Source: JAFLCA01 sp041907145 (GTDB lineage Bacteria; Bdellovibrionota_C; UBA2361; JAFLCA01). Taken from it: a stretch of DNA of 64,000 bases. The DNA lies in assembly GCA_041907145.1 (NCBI GenBank), contig JAYRHW010000158.1, positions 15,162 to 79,161 on the forward strand, written 5' to 3'. Position numbers and translations under genes: made by a program. The notes under the pieces were generated by a model. It was not told the origin of the DNA. It worked only from the letters and a program-made list of their open reading frames with translations, and made no database searches. This document shows, piece after piece, positions 52,325-60,906 of this stretch (positions are counted from its first letter, which is position 1; the number at the start of each line of letters is the position of its first letter).

Positions 52325-53008
52325 CTAAATACGGGGCATGGAGTAAACGTAAACCCGCTCGTCGTGCACTTTGATATGTCCCGCTTCCTCTAGCTCTTGA
52401 AGCGCGCGAGTGACTGTCTCTCTTGACGCCCCCACCATGCTTGCCAGTGTCTGGTGAGTTGGCCGCTCGGAAATCACCAGAAGCTGTTCGTCATCTTCTT
52501 CAACCGGCGAGCTAAGACCAACCAGCACGTGTGCCACGCGTACGTTGACATCGCATAGAGCCAAATCAGAGATACGCTCAGTGGCTATTCGCAGCCTTTG
52601 CGCCATCGAACGAAGCAGAGCATGGGCCCAATCAGAATGCTTGTAGAGAAGTTGCAAAAACGCCTTCTGGGACAATGTAAGCCAGCGGCAATTTGTCAGG
52701 CATTCGATATCGGCGGTGCGCGCAGAGTCGATGAGGGCAGCTATCTCACCCACCATATCGCCGGCTGCAAGCAATCCCAGGATTACCTCTTTGCCCTTGG
52801 AGTCGGCGCGGCAAACCTTAGCTCTGCCCCGTAACAGGAAATGAATTGTCTTCCCTTCCGAGCCGGCTCTGAATAAAAATGCTCCGGCCCTGCTCTCATC
52901 GACCGTGGCCTGCGCGGCAATATCCTCAAGAACCGCAGGCTTCAAACCCGCAAATGCCCGAGTAAGCGGAATATCCGCCGCACTTATTCGCTTTGCGCTA
53001 CCTTTCAT
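52325..53008 (-). CDS. CRP/FNR-family transcriptional regulator
   Basis: ATG 53008 follows GAGG at eight bases. Residues about 15-130 form a cyclic-nucleotide-binding beta-barrel (GAFLFRAGSEGKTIHFLLRG, MVGEIAALIDSARTADIE). The GE...RT residues of the phosphate-binding cassette are kept, so a cyclic nucleotide ligand is plausible. The C-terminal winged helix reads TLASMVGASRETVTRALQEL; the recognition helix SRETVTR carries the same Arg-Glu-Arg as E. coli CRP SRETVGR, predicting TGTGA half-sites. No Fe-S cysteines of FNR type are seen. It lies 35 bases downstream of the HD/methyltransferase-like gene, whose upstream region has such a site. Confidence 0.92.
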   Translation of the reverse strand: MKGSAKRISAADIPLTRAFAGLKPAVLEDIAAQATVDESRAGAFLFRAGSEGKTIHFLLRGRAKVCRADSKGKEVILGLLAAGDMVGEIAALIDSARTADIECLTNCRWLTLSQKAFLQLLYKHSDWAHALLRSMAQRLRIATERISDLALCDVNVRVAHVLVGLSSPVEEDDEQLLVISERPTHQTLASMVGASRETVTRALQELEEAGHIKVHDERVYVYSMPRI

Positions 53009-53043
53009 TCCTGCCACCTCGTAAAGGGCACCTGCAAGAGATG

Positions 53044-54303
53044 TTACATGCCCGCCAGGACTGTAACCATGAGATTTCGTGGGTCAACCTGCCTGGCCAT
53101 TTCCTCGATTCTGCTCGTCAGACTGTGCACACTTACCCGCCCCTGCCAACGCGCGTCGGCGGGAGCATCCCCTGTCGGCTCGATAAAGGCATAGAGCTCG
53201 TCCGTGCCAACGGACTCAGCGAGCTCCGCCGCGCAATGACATACGATCGAAGCCGGTGCAGTACAGAGCGGCAGCTTAATTTCGCCCCCCACTGCGCGCA
53301 GCGCCATAGGCATCGGGGTTAGTGCAAGCTTCTCAGTTCCGACCTGTGAGACTGAGTGCAAAATTCCACCTTGCCTCAAAACTCTCCTAGCTTCGGCAAT
53401 GGCTTCGGGCGCTGAATCATTCAGCACTACCTCGTCGGCGCTTCCATCCGGTAATGGAATGACTTTGGCCGCGCCCGGCACAACGAGCTGCACTTCTCCC
53501 TGGCCTGTCGATTTGATCAAAGCCTGGCAGAGATTCTCTCGATCTCGCTCTGAGGCTTGCACCCCGATCCACATGCTTTTTTGCGCAGAGTGCCAGCGCC
53601 GCATTGTCTGACCGGGCTCTAATATCTCGACAACGATGGGACGCTGATTCTCATAGGCCTCATGCCAACTTCTTGCGATATTTCCCAATGCACTGGTGTG
53701 CCAGCTTGATCGCCCTTGCTCATCCTGCGCCGCCGGGGTCAATTGCAGCATTGGCCATAAGAATAGCCCCAAGTATTGGAAGCCCCGCGGCAACCATTCC
53801 TTAAACGGCACTGCCTGGCCCGAACGCAGCATTGCTTCCTCGTACAAGCTCTGTGTATTTGCAGAGAAGTGCTCATAGCTCGATGGAAGGTTCGAGAGAT
53901 CACTTACCCGAGCCACGATTTCCTCTGGCGTCGTTGGGCGGTAGAGAGGACTGGTGGCCAGCGCCACTCGCTCTGCTCGTCTGGCAGTCAGCTCCGGCAG
54001 TCCTCGGTCCTTGGCAAATTGATAGGCCAACTTACCGGCAAGTTCCTCGGCAACCCGGAAGCCCAGAAGCTCGGGCTTGATATGCATGAGCGCGTCATGC
54101 AGCCCAAGACCGATATCCAGCGCTTGCGCATCGACATGAATGCCATTTTGCCGCAGCCGTTCGCAAAACTGCCGCGCAAAATCTCTGACATCCGCTGGAT
54201 GGGATATGCCGTGATAGGGCATTCGTGAATTTGGCAGATACGTTGCTGCCATCAGTTCCTGCAATTCATCGCGTTGTCCTTGTGCTGTTACTGGCGAATT
54301 CAT
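53044..54303 (-). CDS. HD-domain protein fused to methyltransferase-like domain
   Basis: AAGGAG lies seven bases before the ATG. Residues 20-145 fit an HD phosphohydrolase: His31 and His35 in PYHGISHPADV, His69-Asp70 in LGLHDALMHI and Asp135 in VSDLSN. The second half (about 230-350) resembles a class-I SAM methyltransferase: a degenerate motif I (VVEILEPGQ), then AAKVIPLPDGSADEVVLND and ARRVLRQGGIL. The glycine-rich SAM loop is not conserved, so methyl transfer is doubtful. The combination is unusual; substrate unknown. It is followed on the same strand by the CRP-type regulator. Confidence 0.75.
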   Translation of the reverse strand: MNSPVTAQGQRDELQELMAATYLPNSRMPYHGISHPADVRDFARQFCERLRQNGIHVDAQALDIGLGLHDALMHIKPELLGFRVAEELAGKLAYQFAKDRGLPELTARRAERVALATSPLYRPTTPEEIVARVSDLSNLPSSYEHFSANTQSLYEEAMLRSGQAVPFKEWLPRGFQYLGLFLWPMLQLTPAAQDEQGRSSWHTSALGNIARSWHEAYENQRPIVVEILEPGQTMRRWHSAQKSMWIGVQASERDRENLCQALIKSTGQGEVQLVVPGAAKVIPLPDGSADEVVLNDSAPEAIAEARRVLRQGGILHSVSQVGTEKLALTPMPMALRAVGGEIKLPLCTAPASIVCHCAAELAESVGTDELYAFIEPTGDAPADARWQGRVSVHSLTSRIEEMARQVDPRNLMVTVLAGM

Positions 54304-54674
54304 ATTTCACTCCTTGTTTAGTGCCTCAAGTATAGTGAGCAGGCCGACCTTCAACCTCGGCTCTGTGATCCGCATCACCAAAAATCATAAACTTTGAATA
54401 GGATGTAGGGCTTAGCAACTAATTCGGCAGATAGGCCTTGACTGCGACAAAACGCGGCGTGCCGCGCCTCACATTGCGCCCATTTTCAGCGAGTCCGCGC
54501 GGAATAAGAAAATTGCCAATGATTTTGGGACTGGTATCTTGAGGAACATTTATTTGTGAGTAAGGTGCGACTCGTATCCTGGGCTTCAGACTACTTCATT
54601 GTCTGGATCCCCAACGCCGACTTTCGCTCTCGTGGTGCTAGCTGCCCTGCTAGCCTCGAGCTCAGTCCACTTCG
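54304..54674. other. Intergenic region upstream of the HD/regulator pair
   Basis: These 371 bases separate the 880-residue gene from the HD gene. They contain the CRP-like palindrome. A minus-strand open stretch of 58 codons ending at 54420 lacks a start codon and is not called. I see no tRNA or clear terminator. Confidence 0.4.
54364..54379. promoter_or_regulatory. CRP-like palindromic operator
   Basis: TGTGATCCGCATCACC matches the CRP consensus TGTGA-N6-TCACA at nine of ten positions and contains the perfect palindrome GTGAT-N4-ATCAC. It is centred about 68 bases upstream of the HD gene start, whose downstream neighbour is a CRP-type regulator with a matching recognition helix. Confidence 0.6.
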
Positions 54675-57317
54675 CTAGTCATCATCAATCAGGCCCTGGT
54701 CAGCTAAGATATCGCTCATTGTCTGCGCCAGGTCGTCATCTGGATCGAGAGAGTCCTCAAGCTCGGCAAACTCGTCGGCAATCGTATCAAGGGTATCTTT
54801 AATATCGCCGTTCTCCACAGCCTCAAAAAGCCGCTCGGCAATTTCTTCGCACATCTTTCTAGCATCATCACCAAAGGTATCGGTTAGAGCGCTGCAAAGG
54901 GAATTGAGAGATTGCTCCCGGTCTCGGGCTGCCTCGAGTTCGGCATAGGTTTGCAATGGAGACTCGCCATGGTCGTCCTCGTCCTCGACGTAGCTCGATG
55001 CCTTTCTCTCTTTGAGTTCCTCGACAAACTCCTGCATGGCTGCCGTATCATTCGGATCTGGAATTTCACGATAGAGTACCCGTAGACCCTTGGCAGCTCG
55101 ACTAACTGAGATTACTGGAACATCGAGGCTATCGAGGTTAACTCCCTGCGTCTCAAGGTAGGCCTCGGTCTGCCGAAGCTTGGCGGCAAGGGCGGTATTC
55201 GTCTTAGCCAGAGTTCTAAACCCATCACGGTCAAGTAGGCAGGCTGCGAAGCAAGAAGCAAAGTCACTCTGAAAACTGTCTGCTCCAATCGGATGCACAA
55301 AATTTGCGGGTTGCGGTACTAGCTCCCCCCGTAAGAACGAAACGCCCTCTGCAAAGAGCTCTGCTTCGTCCTTGGCTTCCGCTAACTTGCTGCGGATGTC
55401 CTCGGGCGAGGTAACTGCCGCATAACGAATCTTGGACCAAAATCGTTTATCAGGCATTTCATGCCAGACCGAAAGCCCCACGGCATGGGCGATCAGAAAT
55501 GCTCGCTCCTCCCTACCTGCCGCTGCAGTATGGGAAAACGGCACTTCCTTGAGCTCCGTAATGGTAATACATCCTGACTCGGGATTGAGTGTCGTTCGGC
55601 AGGTGCTAAGCTGATCCGCAGCGCCGCTAGACATTATGCTGCGCTGCACTTTGTCGAGCGAACGAACATTGCGCAGCAACTCCTTACCAAGGCGCTCAAA
55701 GACCGCCTGCACCTGCTGCATCTCCTCTGAACTTAGCTTTAGGCGGGTCTGCACTGCGGCGGGACCGGAGACTTCGGAGCCCACTGTCCCAAGGTGCCCC
55801 TGTATTTCTCGCTCGGCAAGCCCAAGCACGCTCACACCAAAGCGCCGATGGATATCGAGAGCACTCTCCTCAATCAACGAACATCGATCCTTCAACCCCA
55901 ACTCGGCTGCTGGCTCAGAAACTAAGTCGCCAAAGAGCGCAGTCTGGACTCGTACGGTTAATTCTCGCTGAATTGTCTGCATCGTTCTATTACTATCCGA
56001 ACTTGCCACCTGCTCGGAAAACAGCGCCTGCCGCATCACTTGATAGCACTCGAAGTCGAGTGGGCAAACTTCAACGATTCTCGCATCCCTTTCATCGGCG
56101 AAGAGGAGATTAGGCCCAGCGAACAGTATCTTCCCGTGGAAGGGCTGGTCCTGGAGTAGACAGGCAGGGACGTCGTGAAGAATCCCAATAAGGCCCACAA
56201 GCTCATGAACCGAAACTTGCTCTCCACTGTCATGCCGCAACCGGGCGCGAACGATACGGTCAGTAATCTGAGACTCCTCTGCCACGTAAAGCAGTCGTGC
56301 CTCTGCGCTCAATCCCCGAACGTCGTCCGCTATCGACCGCAGCCGCTCTGACGCACTATCTGCCCTGGGCTCCGAAATGGCTGTGCGGTTGAGGGCCGCC
56401 TGCTGAATTCTACCCACACCGACCGACAGGCTCTCGGCAGTCTGCTCTCTTAACAGCTCTATAAGTCTGGGAGCCTCAATAACCAGGGGCACGAGCTCGC
56501 TAAGCTTGGACTCAATTTCTGGACGATACGGGGTAATTTCACAGTCGTCAGGATTAGTGATGCTTGTTTTACCGCCATCGCTGGCAGCACCCAAGTGAGA
56601 GAGATCCGTTCCAAAGCTGATACCGTCCACTCGCATTTCAAGTTGCATCGGCGTTTCAGGCAAGCTGGACTTGGCCATCTCTCTGGCCGTCTCCGGATCG
56701 TGCCGAGCAATCGCAGTCCGCGAATCGAATCCGGTCGAACAAGTGAGGTACGTCGTCGGAATTCTCTTCAGGAGAGGCAGGAAGCAAATTTCTGTCAGGG
56801 TGAGATTGGGAAACAGCGCGCGAGCGTCCCGGACGGTCTCGCAAGGCAAGTCGGCACTGGAGCTTGTCCAGCGATCCAGACAGGCAAGCCCCGCTTCGAG
56901 GGAACATTTGCTGGCAAGATCTGCGACTAGACTCTCACGAATGGCAACAAGGCCATTTGCGCGACGCAAATCTTCCAAAGGAGTCCGTGAAATTGCGTTC
57001 AGAGAATGCCCCACTAGGGCGTGCTCGGCGATGCGGGGAGCCAGGGCATTTGTAGCGGCCGCTACCTCCGTTGTACTAGAATTTGTTTCATCTAGCCTAT
57101 CACGACGAAGCACATGCCTACCCGCACGCTCGCGATCGATCCAGCCTTGTACGATCTCGCGCGCCTCAGAATGAGTCGCGGCCATGAGCGCCGCTCGTTC
57201 ACCAAGTCCGCCGAGATCAGTTCTAATCGCAAGCCCGTTATCGGAACGCTCTACGCGCGCCAGTGCAGAGTCAATGGAGCTCGCCAAGGGATCAACCTTG
57301 GGAATGCTGGATGCCAT
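54675..57317 (-). CDS. Large orphan protein, possible inactive metallopeptidase-like segment
   Basis: This intact 880-residue protein has no signal peptide or membrane helix and I recognise no family. It is mostly helical and acidic; the last 110 residues are very rich in Asp/Glu (SYVEDEDDHGESP, then LDPDDDLAQTM). Around residues 590-690 the order FLIAHAVGLSVWHEM ... QSDFASCFAACLLD resembles 'LLHExGHxVW ... EDFAExFA' of HExxH metallopeptidases related to anthrax-lethal-factor-type domains, but the catalytic Glu and second His are replaced (HAVGL). If real, it is a pseudo-enzyme. That reading is inference. Confidence 0.72.
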   Translation of the reverse strand: MASSIPKVDPLASSIDSALARVERSDNGLAIRTDLGGLGERAALMAATHSEAREIVQGWIDRERAGRHVLRRDRLDETNSSTTEVAAATNALAPRIAEHALVGHSLNAISRTPLEDLRRANGLVAIRESLVADLASKCSLEAGLACLDRWTSSSADLPCETVRDARALFPNLTLTEICFLPLLKRIPTTYLTCSTGFDSRTAIARHDPETAREMAKSSLPETPMQLEMRVDGISFGTDLSHLGAASDGGKTSITNPDDCEITPYRPEIESKLSELVPLVIEAPRLIELLREQTAESLSVGVGRIQQAALNRTAISEPRADSASERLRSIADDVRGLSAEARLLYVAEESQITDRIVRARLRHDSGEQVSVHELVGLIGILHDVPACLLQDQPFHGKILFAGPNLLFADERDARIVEVCPLDFECYQVMRQALFSEQVASSDSNRTMQTIQRELTVRVQTALFGDLVSEPAAELGLKDRCSLIEESALDIHRRFGVSVLGLAEREIQGHLGTVGSEVSGPAAVQTRLKLSSEEMQQVQAVFERLGKELLRNVRSLDKVQRSIMSSGAADQLSTCRTTLNPESGCITITELKEVPFSHTAAAGREERAFLIAHAVGLSVWHEMPDKRFWSKIRYAAVTSPEDIRSKLAEAKDEAELFAEGVSFLRGELVPQPANFVHPIGADSFQSDFASCFAACLLDRDGFRTLAKTNTALAAKLRQTEAYLETQGVNLDSLDVPVISVSRAAKGLRVLYREIPDPNDTAAMQEFVEELKERKASSYVEDEDDHGESPLQTYAELEAARDREQSLNSLCSALTDTFGDDARKMCEEIAERLFEAVENGDIKDTLDTIADEFAELEDSLDPDDDLAQTMSDILADQGLIDDD

Positions 57318-57560
57318 AGTGACAACGCGGAAGTGCCCTCAATTCGCCTTGGTATTGTTATTGAGCGCCCCCGCGTTGATGTTTCAGCGCTAGATTTACA
57401 CTGTAATATCGACAGATTACGCCTGGGAACGGGGTCGCTATTGGGCCCTGACTCCTTACCCTACGGCAGGCAGAGAAGCTCAAAGACAAGCTGAACCTCA
57501 GAGCGTCGGTCCGCATTAGCTGACTGACGAATGCCTTCACACCGAAGTAGATTTCTTGTG

Positions 57561-58097
57561 CTACGGAAGATCTATCGCTACCGTCCAAGCCCCCGGCCCC
57601 TCGGCCTTGATAAACATCGGCACACCAGGGTTAGAGAATGGAACTGTAGCAGAGCCCGCGCTCGAGATTTCGACGAGCTTGCTGATTCGCTGTCCCGAAC
57701 TGGCGTTCATGATTTTTATTTCAAAATCTCCGCCGCCGGGGAAACTATACGTTACAGTGCCCCCGCTAAGAGCGCTAAATACGACACTGCTCTTCTGGCC
57801 CGGCCCGCTTAAATTGTAATCTCCTGATCCGCCAGATGGAGTGCCGCTTGGGGTCGGAGTTGCGGAGCAAAGGGCAGGACTATCATCAAAGGAGAACGAC
57901 TGGTAACCCGCCCGGCGCGCATTTCTGCGCTCGGAATAGCAATGGTACTTCGCTCTTGATTCGGAAAACTTTCCAGTCTGACGATCGACGATGACCGGAC
58001 AGCTAACTCGGCGCGGGCTGGACTCGGCAACTGCCTGCCCTCTAGTTACCAAAGTTACCCCTAGGGAAAACAGAACTGCCAATCTCGGAATTCGCAT
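57561..58097 (-). CDS. Secreted protein with C-terminal beta domain
   Basis: ATG 58097 follows GGGAGG. A signal peptide (LAVLFSLGVTLVTRGQAVA) precedes a short domain with three Cys (VSCPVIVDRQ, YHCYSERRNARRAGY), a Ser/Thr/Pro/Gly linker, and an 85-residue beta-rich domain (GTVTYSFPGGGDFEIKIMN) that looks like a carbohydrate-binding or PPC-type jelly roll. No catalytic residues are evident. Function unknown. Confidence 0.7.
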   Translation of the reverse strand: MRIPRLAVLFSLGVTLVTRGQAVAESSPRRVSCPVIVDRQTGKFSESRAKYHCYSERRNARRAGYQSFSFDDSPALCSATPTPSGTPSGGSGDYNLSGPGQKSSVVFSALSGGTVTYSFPGGGDFEIKIMNASSGQRISKLVEISSAGSATVPFSNPGVPMFIKAEGPGAWTVAIDLP

Positions 58098-58385
58098 AAT
58101 CCCTCCCAAACCGTCGATCTAATGTTGCTATAGGAAACGGTAGTCTACAACTCAAAGTCGAGAACTACCAGACAAACGGGCATATTTAGGGAAACGCGTA
58201 CAAGCCCCGAACAGCAGGCAATACCGTCAGGGCTATCTATACACTGTACTGGTAAAGTTTCTTCAAGTATGACTCTCGGCTAACCTTCTGGCAGACCCAC
58301 CTCGTATCCACTAGGCGCTCTCTTGCAAAAATGCGCTATAAAGAGCGACAAAGTCTATGGTAAGCGATTACAAAAGATTTCTCGA

Positions 58386-58904
58386 ATGGTGAATACTTCG
58401 AATCAAAAAATTACCTGGCAGGGGAAGCCGCTAAAAGTTTCTGGCCGAGAAATTCATGTCGGAGATCAAGCCCCAAAACTCCGCTTGGTCGGCAATGACC
58501 TTCAGGACGTTACGTCGGAACAATTTAGGGGCAAGCGGCTGGTACTTTCAGTCGTACCCTCGCTTGATACATCCACCTGCTCGTTGCAAACCAAAAGATT
58601 TCATCAGGAAGCTCAGAAGCTGCCGCCCAACGTGGTTATAGTAACGGTCAGTGAGGATCTTCCATTTGCCCTAGCGCGATGGTGCAGAGCCGAGGGAGTT
58701 ACCAATGTCATAACCGCTAGTAACTACAAATATCGAAACTTCGGCGAGGACTTTGGTGTTCTTATTCAGGACATGGGACTTCTCGCGCGCGCAGTATTTG
58801 TTATCGGCGCGGATAATCGCGTTAGCCACGTTGAGTACGTTGAGAACTTAAGCTCGGAACCAGATTACGCCGCGGTTTTTCAGAGTCTTGCTGCGACGGC
58901 TTGA
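58386..58904 (+). CDS. tpx: Thiol peroxidase
   Basis: Tpx reduces hydroperoxides with thioredoxin. In the 172-residue chain the peroxidatic Cys65 sits in SVVPSLDTSTCSLQTKRF, with the conserved Pro and Thr of the active site, and the resolving Cys100 in FALARWCRAEGVTNV. The C-terminal LLARAVFVIGADNRVSHVEY also fits. The start at 58386 gives MVNTSNQKITWQGKPLKV, close to other Tpx N-termini; the frame to 58323 adds 21 residues without homology. Most likely cytoplasmic, as there is no signal peptide. Confidence 0.94.
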   Translation: MVNTSNQKITWQGKPLKVSGREIHVGDQAPKLRLVGNDLQDVTSEQFRGKRLVLSVVPSLDTSTCSLQTKRFHQEAQKLPPNVVIVTVSEDLPFALARWCRAEGVTNVITASNYKYRNFGEDFGVLIQDMGLLARAVFVIGADNRVSHVEYVENLSSEPDYAAVFQSLAATA

Positions 58905-59007
58905 CGATCCTCGCATTGACCTGAGCACATTTGAGTCGAGGAAATCGCTATAAGCCTCTGAAATTAGGCCAGATAGTCGCTCATTTTATTAAGAAACACG
59001 CTTTCGC

Positions 59008-59013
59008 TATAGT
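59008..59013 (+). promoter_or_regulatory. Possible -10 element before the stem-loop cluster
   Basis: TATAGT lies so that transcription would begin near 59020, at the base of the first stem-loop. The -35 region (TTTATT, 17 bases upstream) is poor, so this is tentative. Confidence 0.35.
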
Positions 59014-59018
59014 GTTAA

Positions 59019-59225
59019 CCAGTCCGGCATCGCCGCTGGAAGCAGTACCCCCCAATCACATACCCCGCTCGCAGTAACGCGGTCCATATCGTAGAAGCGA
59101 TATCTGCACCTCTACTCTGAAGAGCACGACGTGCTTTTTGGAGTGAGGTGCATTTACCACTATTTGGTTTTTCAGTCTGCGCTGTCGTATCTCGAAGCCG
59201 TGTTCCGGCCTGGAGATACGACAGC
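59019..59225 (+). ncRNA. Structured RNA: cluster of four stem-loops (leader or small RNA)
   Basis: Four hairpins follow each other within 207 bases. H1 59019-59039: CCAG/CTGG and CGGC/GCCG with a two-base bulge. H2 59086-59103: ATATCG/CGATAT. H3 59105-59152: 22 base pairs with one bulged T and a GAC loop. H4 59181-59225: a perfect 13-bp stem GCTGTCGTATCTC/GAGATACGACAGC with an inner GCCG/CGGC. The three non-Watson-Crick pairs of H3 are all G-U in plus-strand RNA (A-C in minus), so the plus RNA is the folded one. The region ends 77 bases before the gene at 59303, so it may be its 5' leader. I cannot match it to a known class. Confidence 0.6.
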
Positions 59226-59302
59226 AAGGGACTGTGCGTATCTGCTTTGTTCTACTCCAGACAAAGCTGACCTACCTTTCCCTACGAGAGGAGGACATTT
59301 TC

Positions 59303-59890
59303 ATGTCCACGACGAAACCTTCAGGAGTCACTAAGGGCGGAATTCCACTCGCCAACTCAGGCAGCGATGTCGATCTCGACGATTCTGACATCGTTCTTGA
59401 AGGCGAAGAGGCAGGCGCCCGTAAACCCGCTCCCACTGCTGCTCCCGCACCGGCCAAGGTCTCAGCCAAGCCCGAGCCCGCAAAGCCAAGGCCGACGCTG
59501 CCGGACAAGATGAAGCCGGAAGTTCTGCGTATCTTCTCGCGAGGAGGACGTGACGCCATTGCGCTCTTCCAAGCGATCAAGGCGGCCAAGGAAAGCGGAG
59601 CCGAGGGTGACAAAGCCATCGAGGCGCTCACCCCCGCGATCCTCAAGATCACGGAAGGCAAGCCGGAAATGGAGGCGTACGCGCTGCTCTGTCTGACGGC
59701 AGCCGCTGCGATGCGCGTGACCTTTGACGAGACGGACAAGCGTTCGGCCTCGGCAGTCAAAGCATCGGGCGCGGTCATTCGCGGAGAAATGACGGCAGGC
59801 ATCGAGGCAGTCAAGGCTCTCCTGCCAAACACCTTCGGCGAGAGGCTCTTCGGCAAAAAGAAGCCCAAGACTCCGAAGGCCGCGAAATGA
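59303..59890 (+). CDS. Hypothetical protein with Pro/Ala linker and helical domain
   Basis: GAGGAGG lies nine bases before ATG 59303, one of the best ribosome-binding sites in the window. The 195-residue protein has an acidic N-terminus (SDVDLDDSDIVLEGEEAG), an Ala/Pro/Lys linker (about 40-70), a helical domain (PEVLRIFSRGGRDAIALFQA, then MEAYALLCLTAAAAMRV), and a Lys-rich tail. Codons favour C or G at the third position more than the neighbours do, which may mean high expression. No family recognised. Stem-loops lie on both sides. Confidence 0.72.
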   Translation: MSTTKPSGVTKGGIPLANSGSDVDLDDSDIVLEGEEAGARKPAPTAAPAPAKVSAKPEPAKPRPTLPDKMKPEVLRIFSRGGRDAIALFQAIKAAKESGAEGDKAIEALTPAILKITEGKPEMEAYALLCLTAAAAMRVTFDETDKRSASAVKASGAVIRGEMTAGIEAVKALLPNTFGERLFGKKKPKTPKAAK

Positions 59891-60191
59891 ACCCCTGCTG
59901 CCAAGTGACGAAAGGGCTGGAAGGGAGCATTGCTTGAGGTTTCAGATACGTTCCGTGGGGAGCAGACGGCCGGCGATCGCACCGCTTTCGCTAATGCCGT
60001 CTGCCCCCACAGGATCGTAACAAGGTACAACAGGACTTTGTCCTGTCAGTGGTAAATGCCCTTGCTTCCCTACTTCCTTCATCGATGCCGCCGACTAATA
60101 TCGAGGACTTCAATCTTAGCATTATGAGGCGCGATACGATTGCCTCTGATGACCTCGCTCCGGTAAGGCCTGATCGCTTTGCCAATCCATA
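59891..60191. other. Intergenic region with two stem-loops
   Basis: Two inverted repeats stand downstream of the 59303 gene. GTGGGGAGCAGACGGC (59955-59970) pairs with GCCGTCTGCCCCCAC (59996-60010) over 15 pairs with one bulged A and a 25-base loop. ACAGGAC-TTT-GTCCTGT (60030-60046) is a perfect seven-bp hairpin. Neither is followed by a T-run, so ordinary intrinsic termination is not indicated. No gene is seen here. Confidence 0.6.
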
Positions 60192-60602
60192 CTACTTTTG
60201 ACGGCATACTTTGAAATATGCCCGGTAGAGATCGCTAACGTCACGGCGGCAATTTAAATAGTCATCGGAAAGATCGGCATCCGCCTGACAATTTTGCTGG
60301 TTCGCGTTTGCATTTTCGAGCGCTTGGCGTAGCTCCTTACAATGCTCGGTGCCGGCGTTTTCCCCGTAGCAGCCAGCATTCAGGAAAGCTTCATAAGCAT
60401 TCCGAAAAGCACCGATCTCGTCAGCACACTCCGCATCCCAATGCGCCCTGCGAATCTTCGCGCACTGTTCTTCGAGCAACCCTATGAAGTCGTATACCCC
60501 CGCGCAATTTATGAAACTCGGGGAAGTCTGGGCATAGGCCTGACTCGCAAAGAATGACCCCACCACGACCAAAAACAACGAGGCAAGCCACAATATCCTC
60601 AT
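60192..60602 (-). CDS. Secreted Cys-rich helical protein
   Basis: ATG 60602 follows GGAGAGG. A signal peptide (LWLASLFLVVVGSFFASQAYA) is followed by 112 residues with eight Cys in helical context (NCAGVYDFIGLLEEQCAKI, DAECADEIG, LNAGCYGENAGTEHCKEL, NCRRDVSDLYRAYFKVC). The spacing suggests a compact helical bundle with disulfides in the periplasm. No family recognised. Confidence 0.7.
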   Translation of the reverse strand: MRILWLASLFLVVVGSFFASQAYAQTSPSFINCAGVYDFIGLLEEQCAKIRRAHWDAECADEIGAFRNAYEAFLNAGCYGENAGTEHCKELRQALENANANQQNCQADADLSDDYLNCRRDVSDLYRAYFKVCRQK

Positions 60603-60906
60603 ATGCACCTCTCCGAATTATCTTGCTTGGGAACCGCATAAATGCAAGCTGAATGCCATTTCAAGCTTCTAAGTGATTCTCCTAGCGGAACGAGGGTCTA
60701 GGGCGGACTAGTTCCTAAGGATACTGCTTACCCAATTTGCAGCCGTCGACTTAATGTTGACTGCTGTGCACGGGAATCGATCGCCCTTATCAGGCGACGT
60801 GAATAAATAGGATCGTCCCTAATTTTTATATCGAGGCTTTCTAACTGAAGTCGTCTTCGAGTAAAACAATAGCGAACGTGCTTAGCCCCCAACCCGCATA
60901 TCTTCG
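60603..60906. other. Intergenic region between divergent genes, nothing recognised
   Basis: About 300 bases between the Cys-rich gene and the large glycosyltransferase. It should hold both promoters, but I see no convincing -35/-10 pair, no hairpin of note and no short gene. Confidence 0.4.

Noticed and set aside
54420..54593. Minus-strand open stretch of 58 codons after the 880-residue gene
   Set aside because: The peptide looks passable but there is no start codon, a stop precedes it, and an open stretch of this length is expected by chance.
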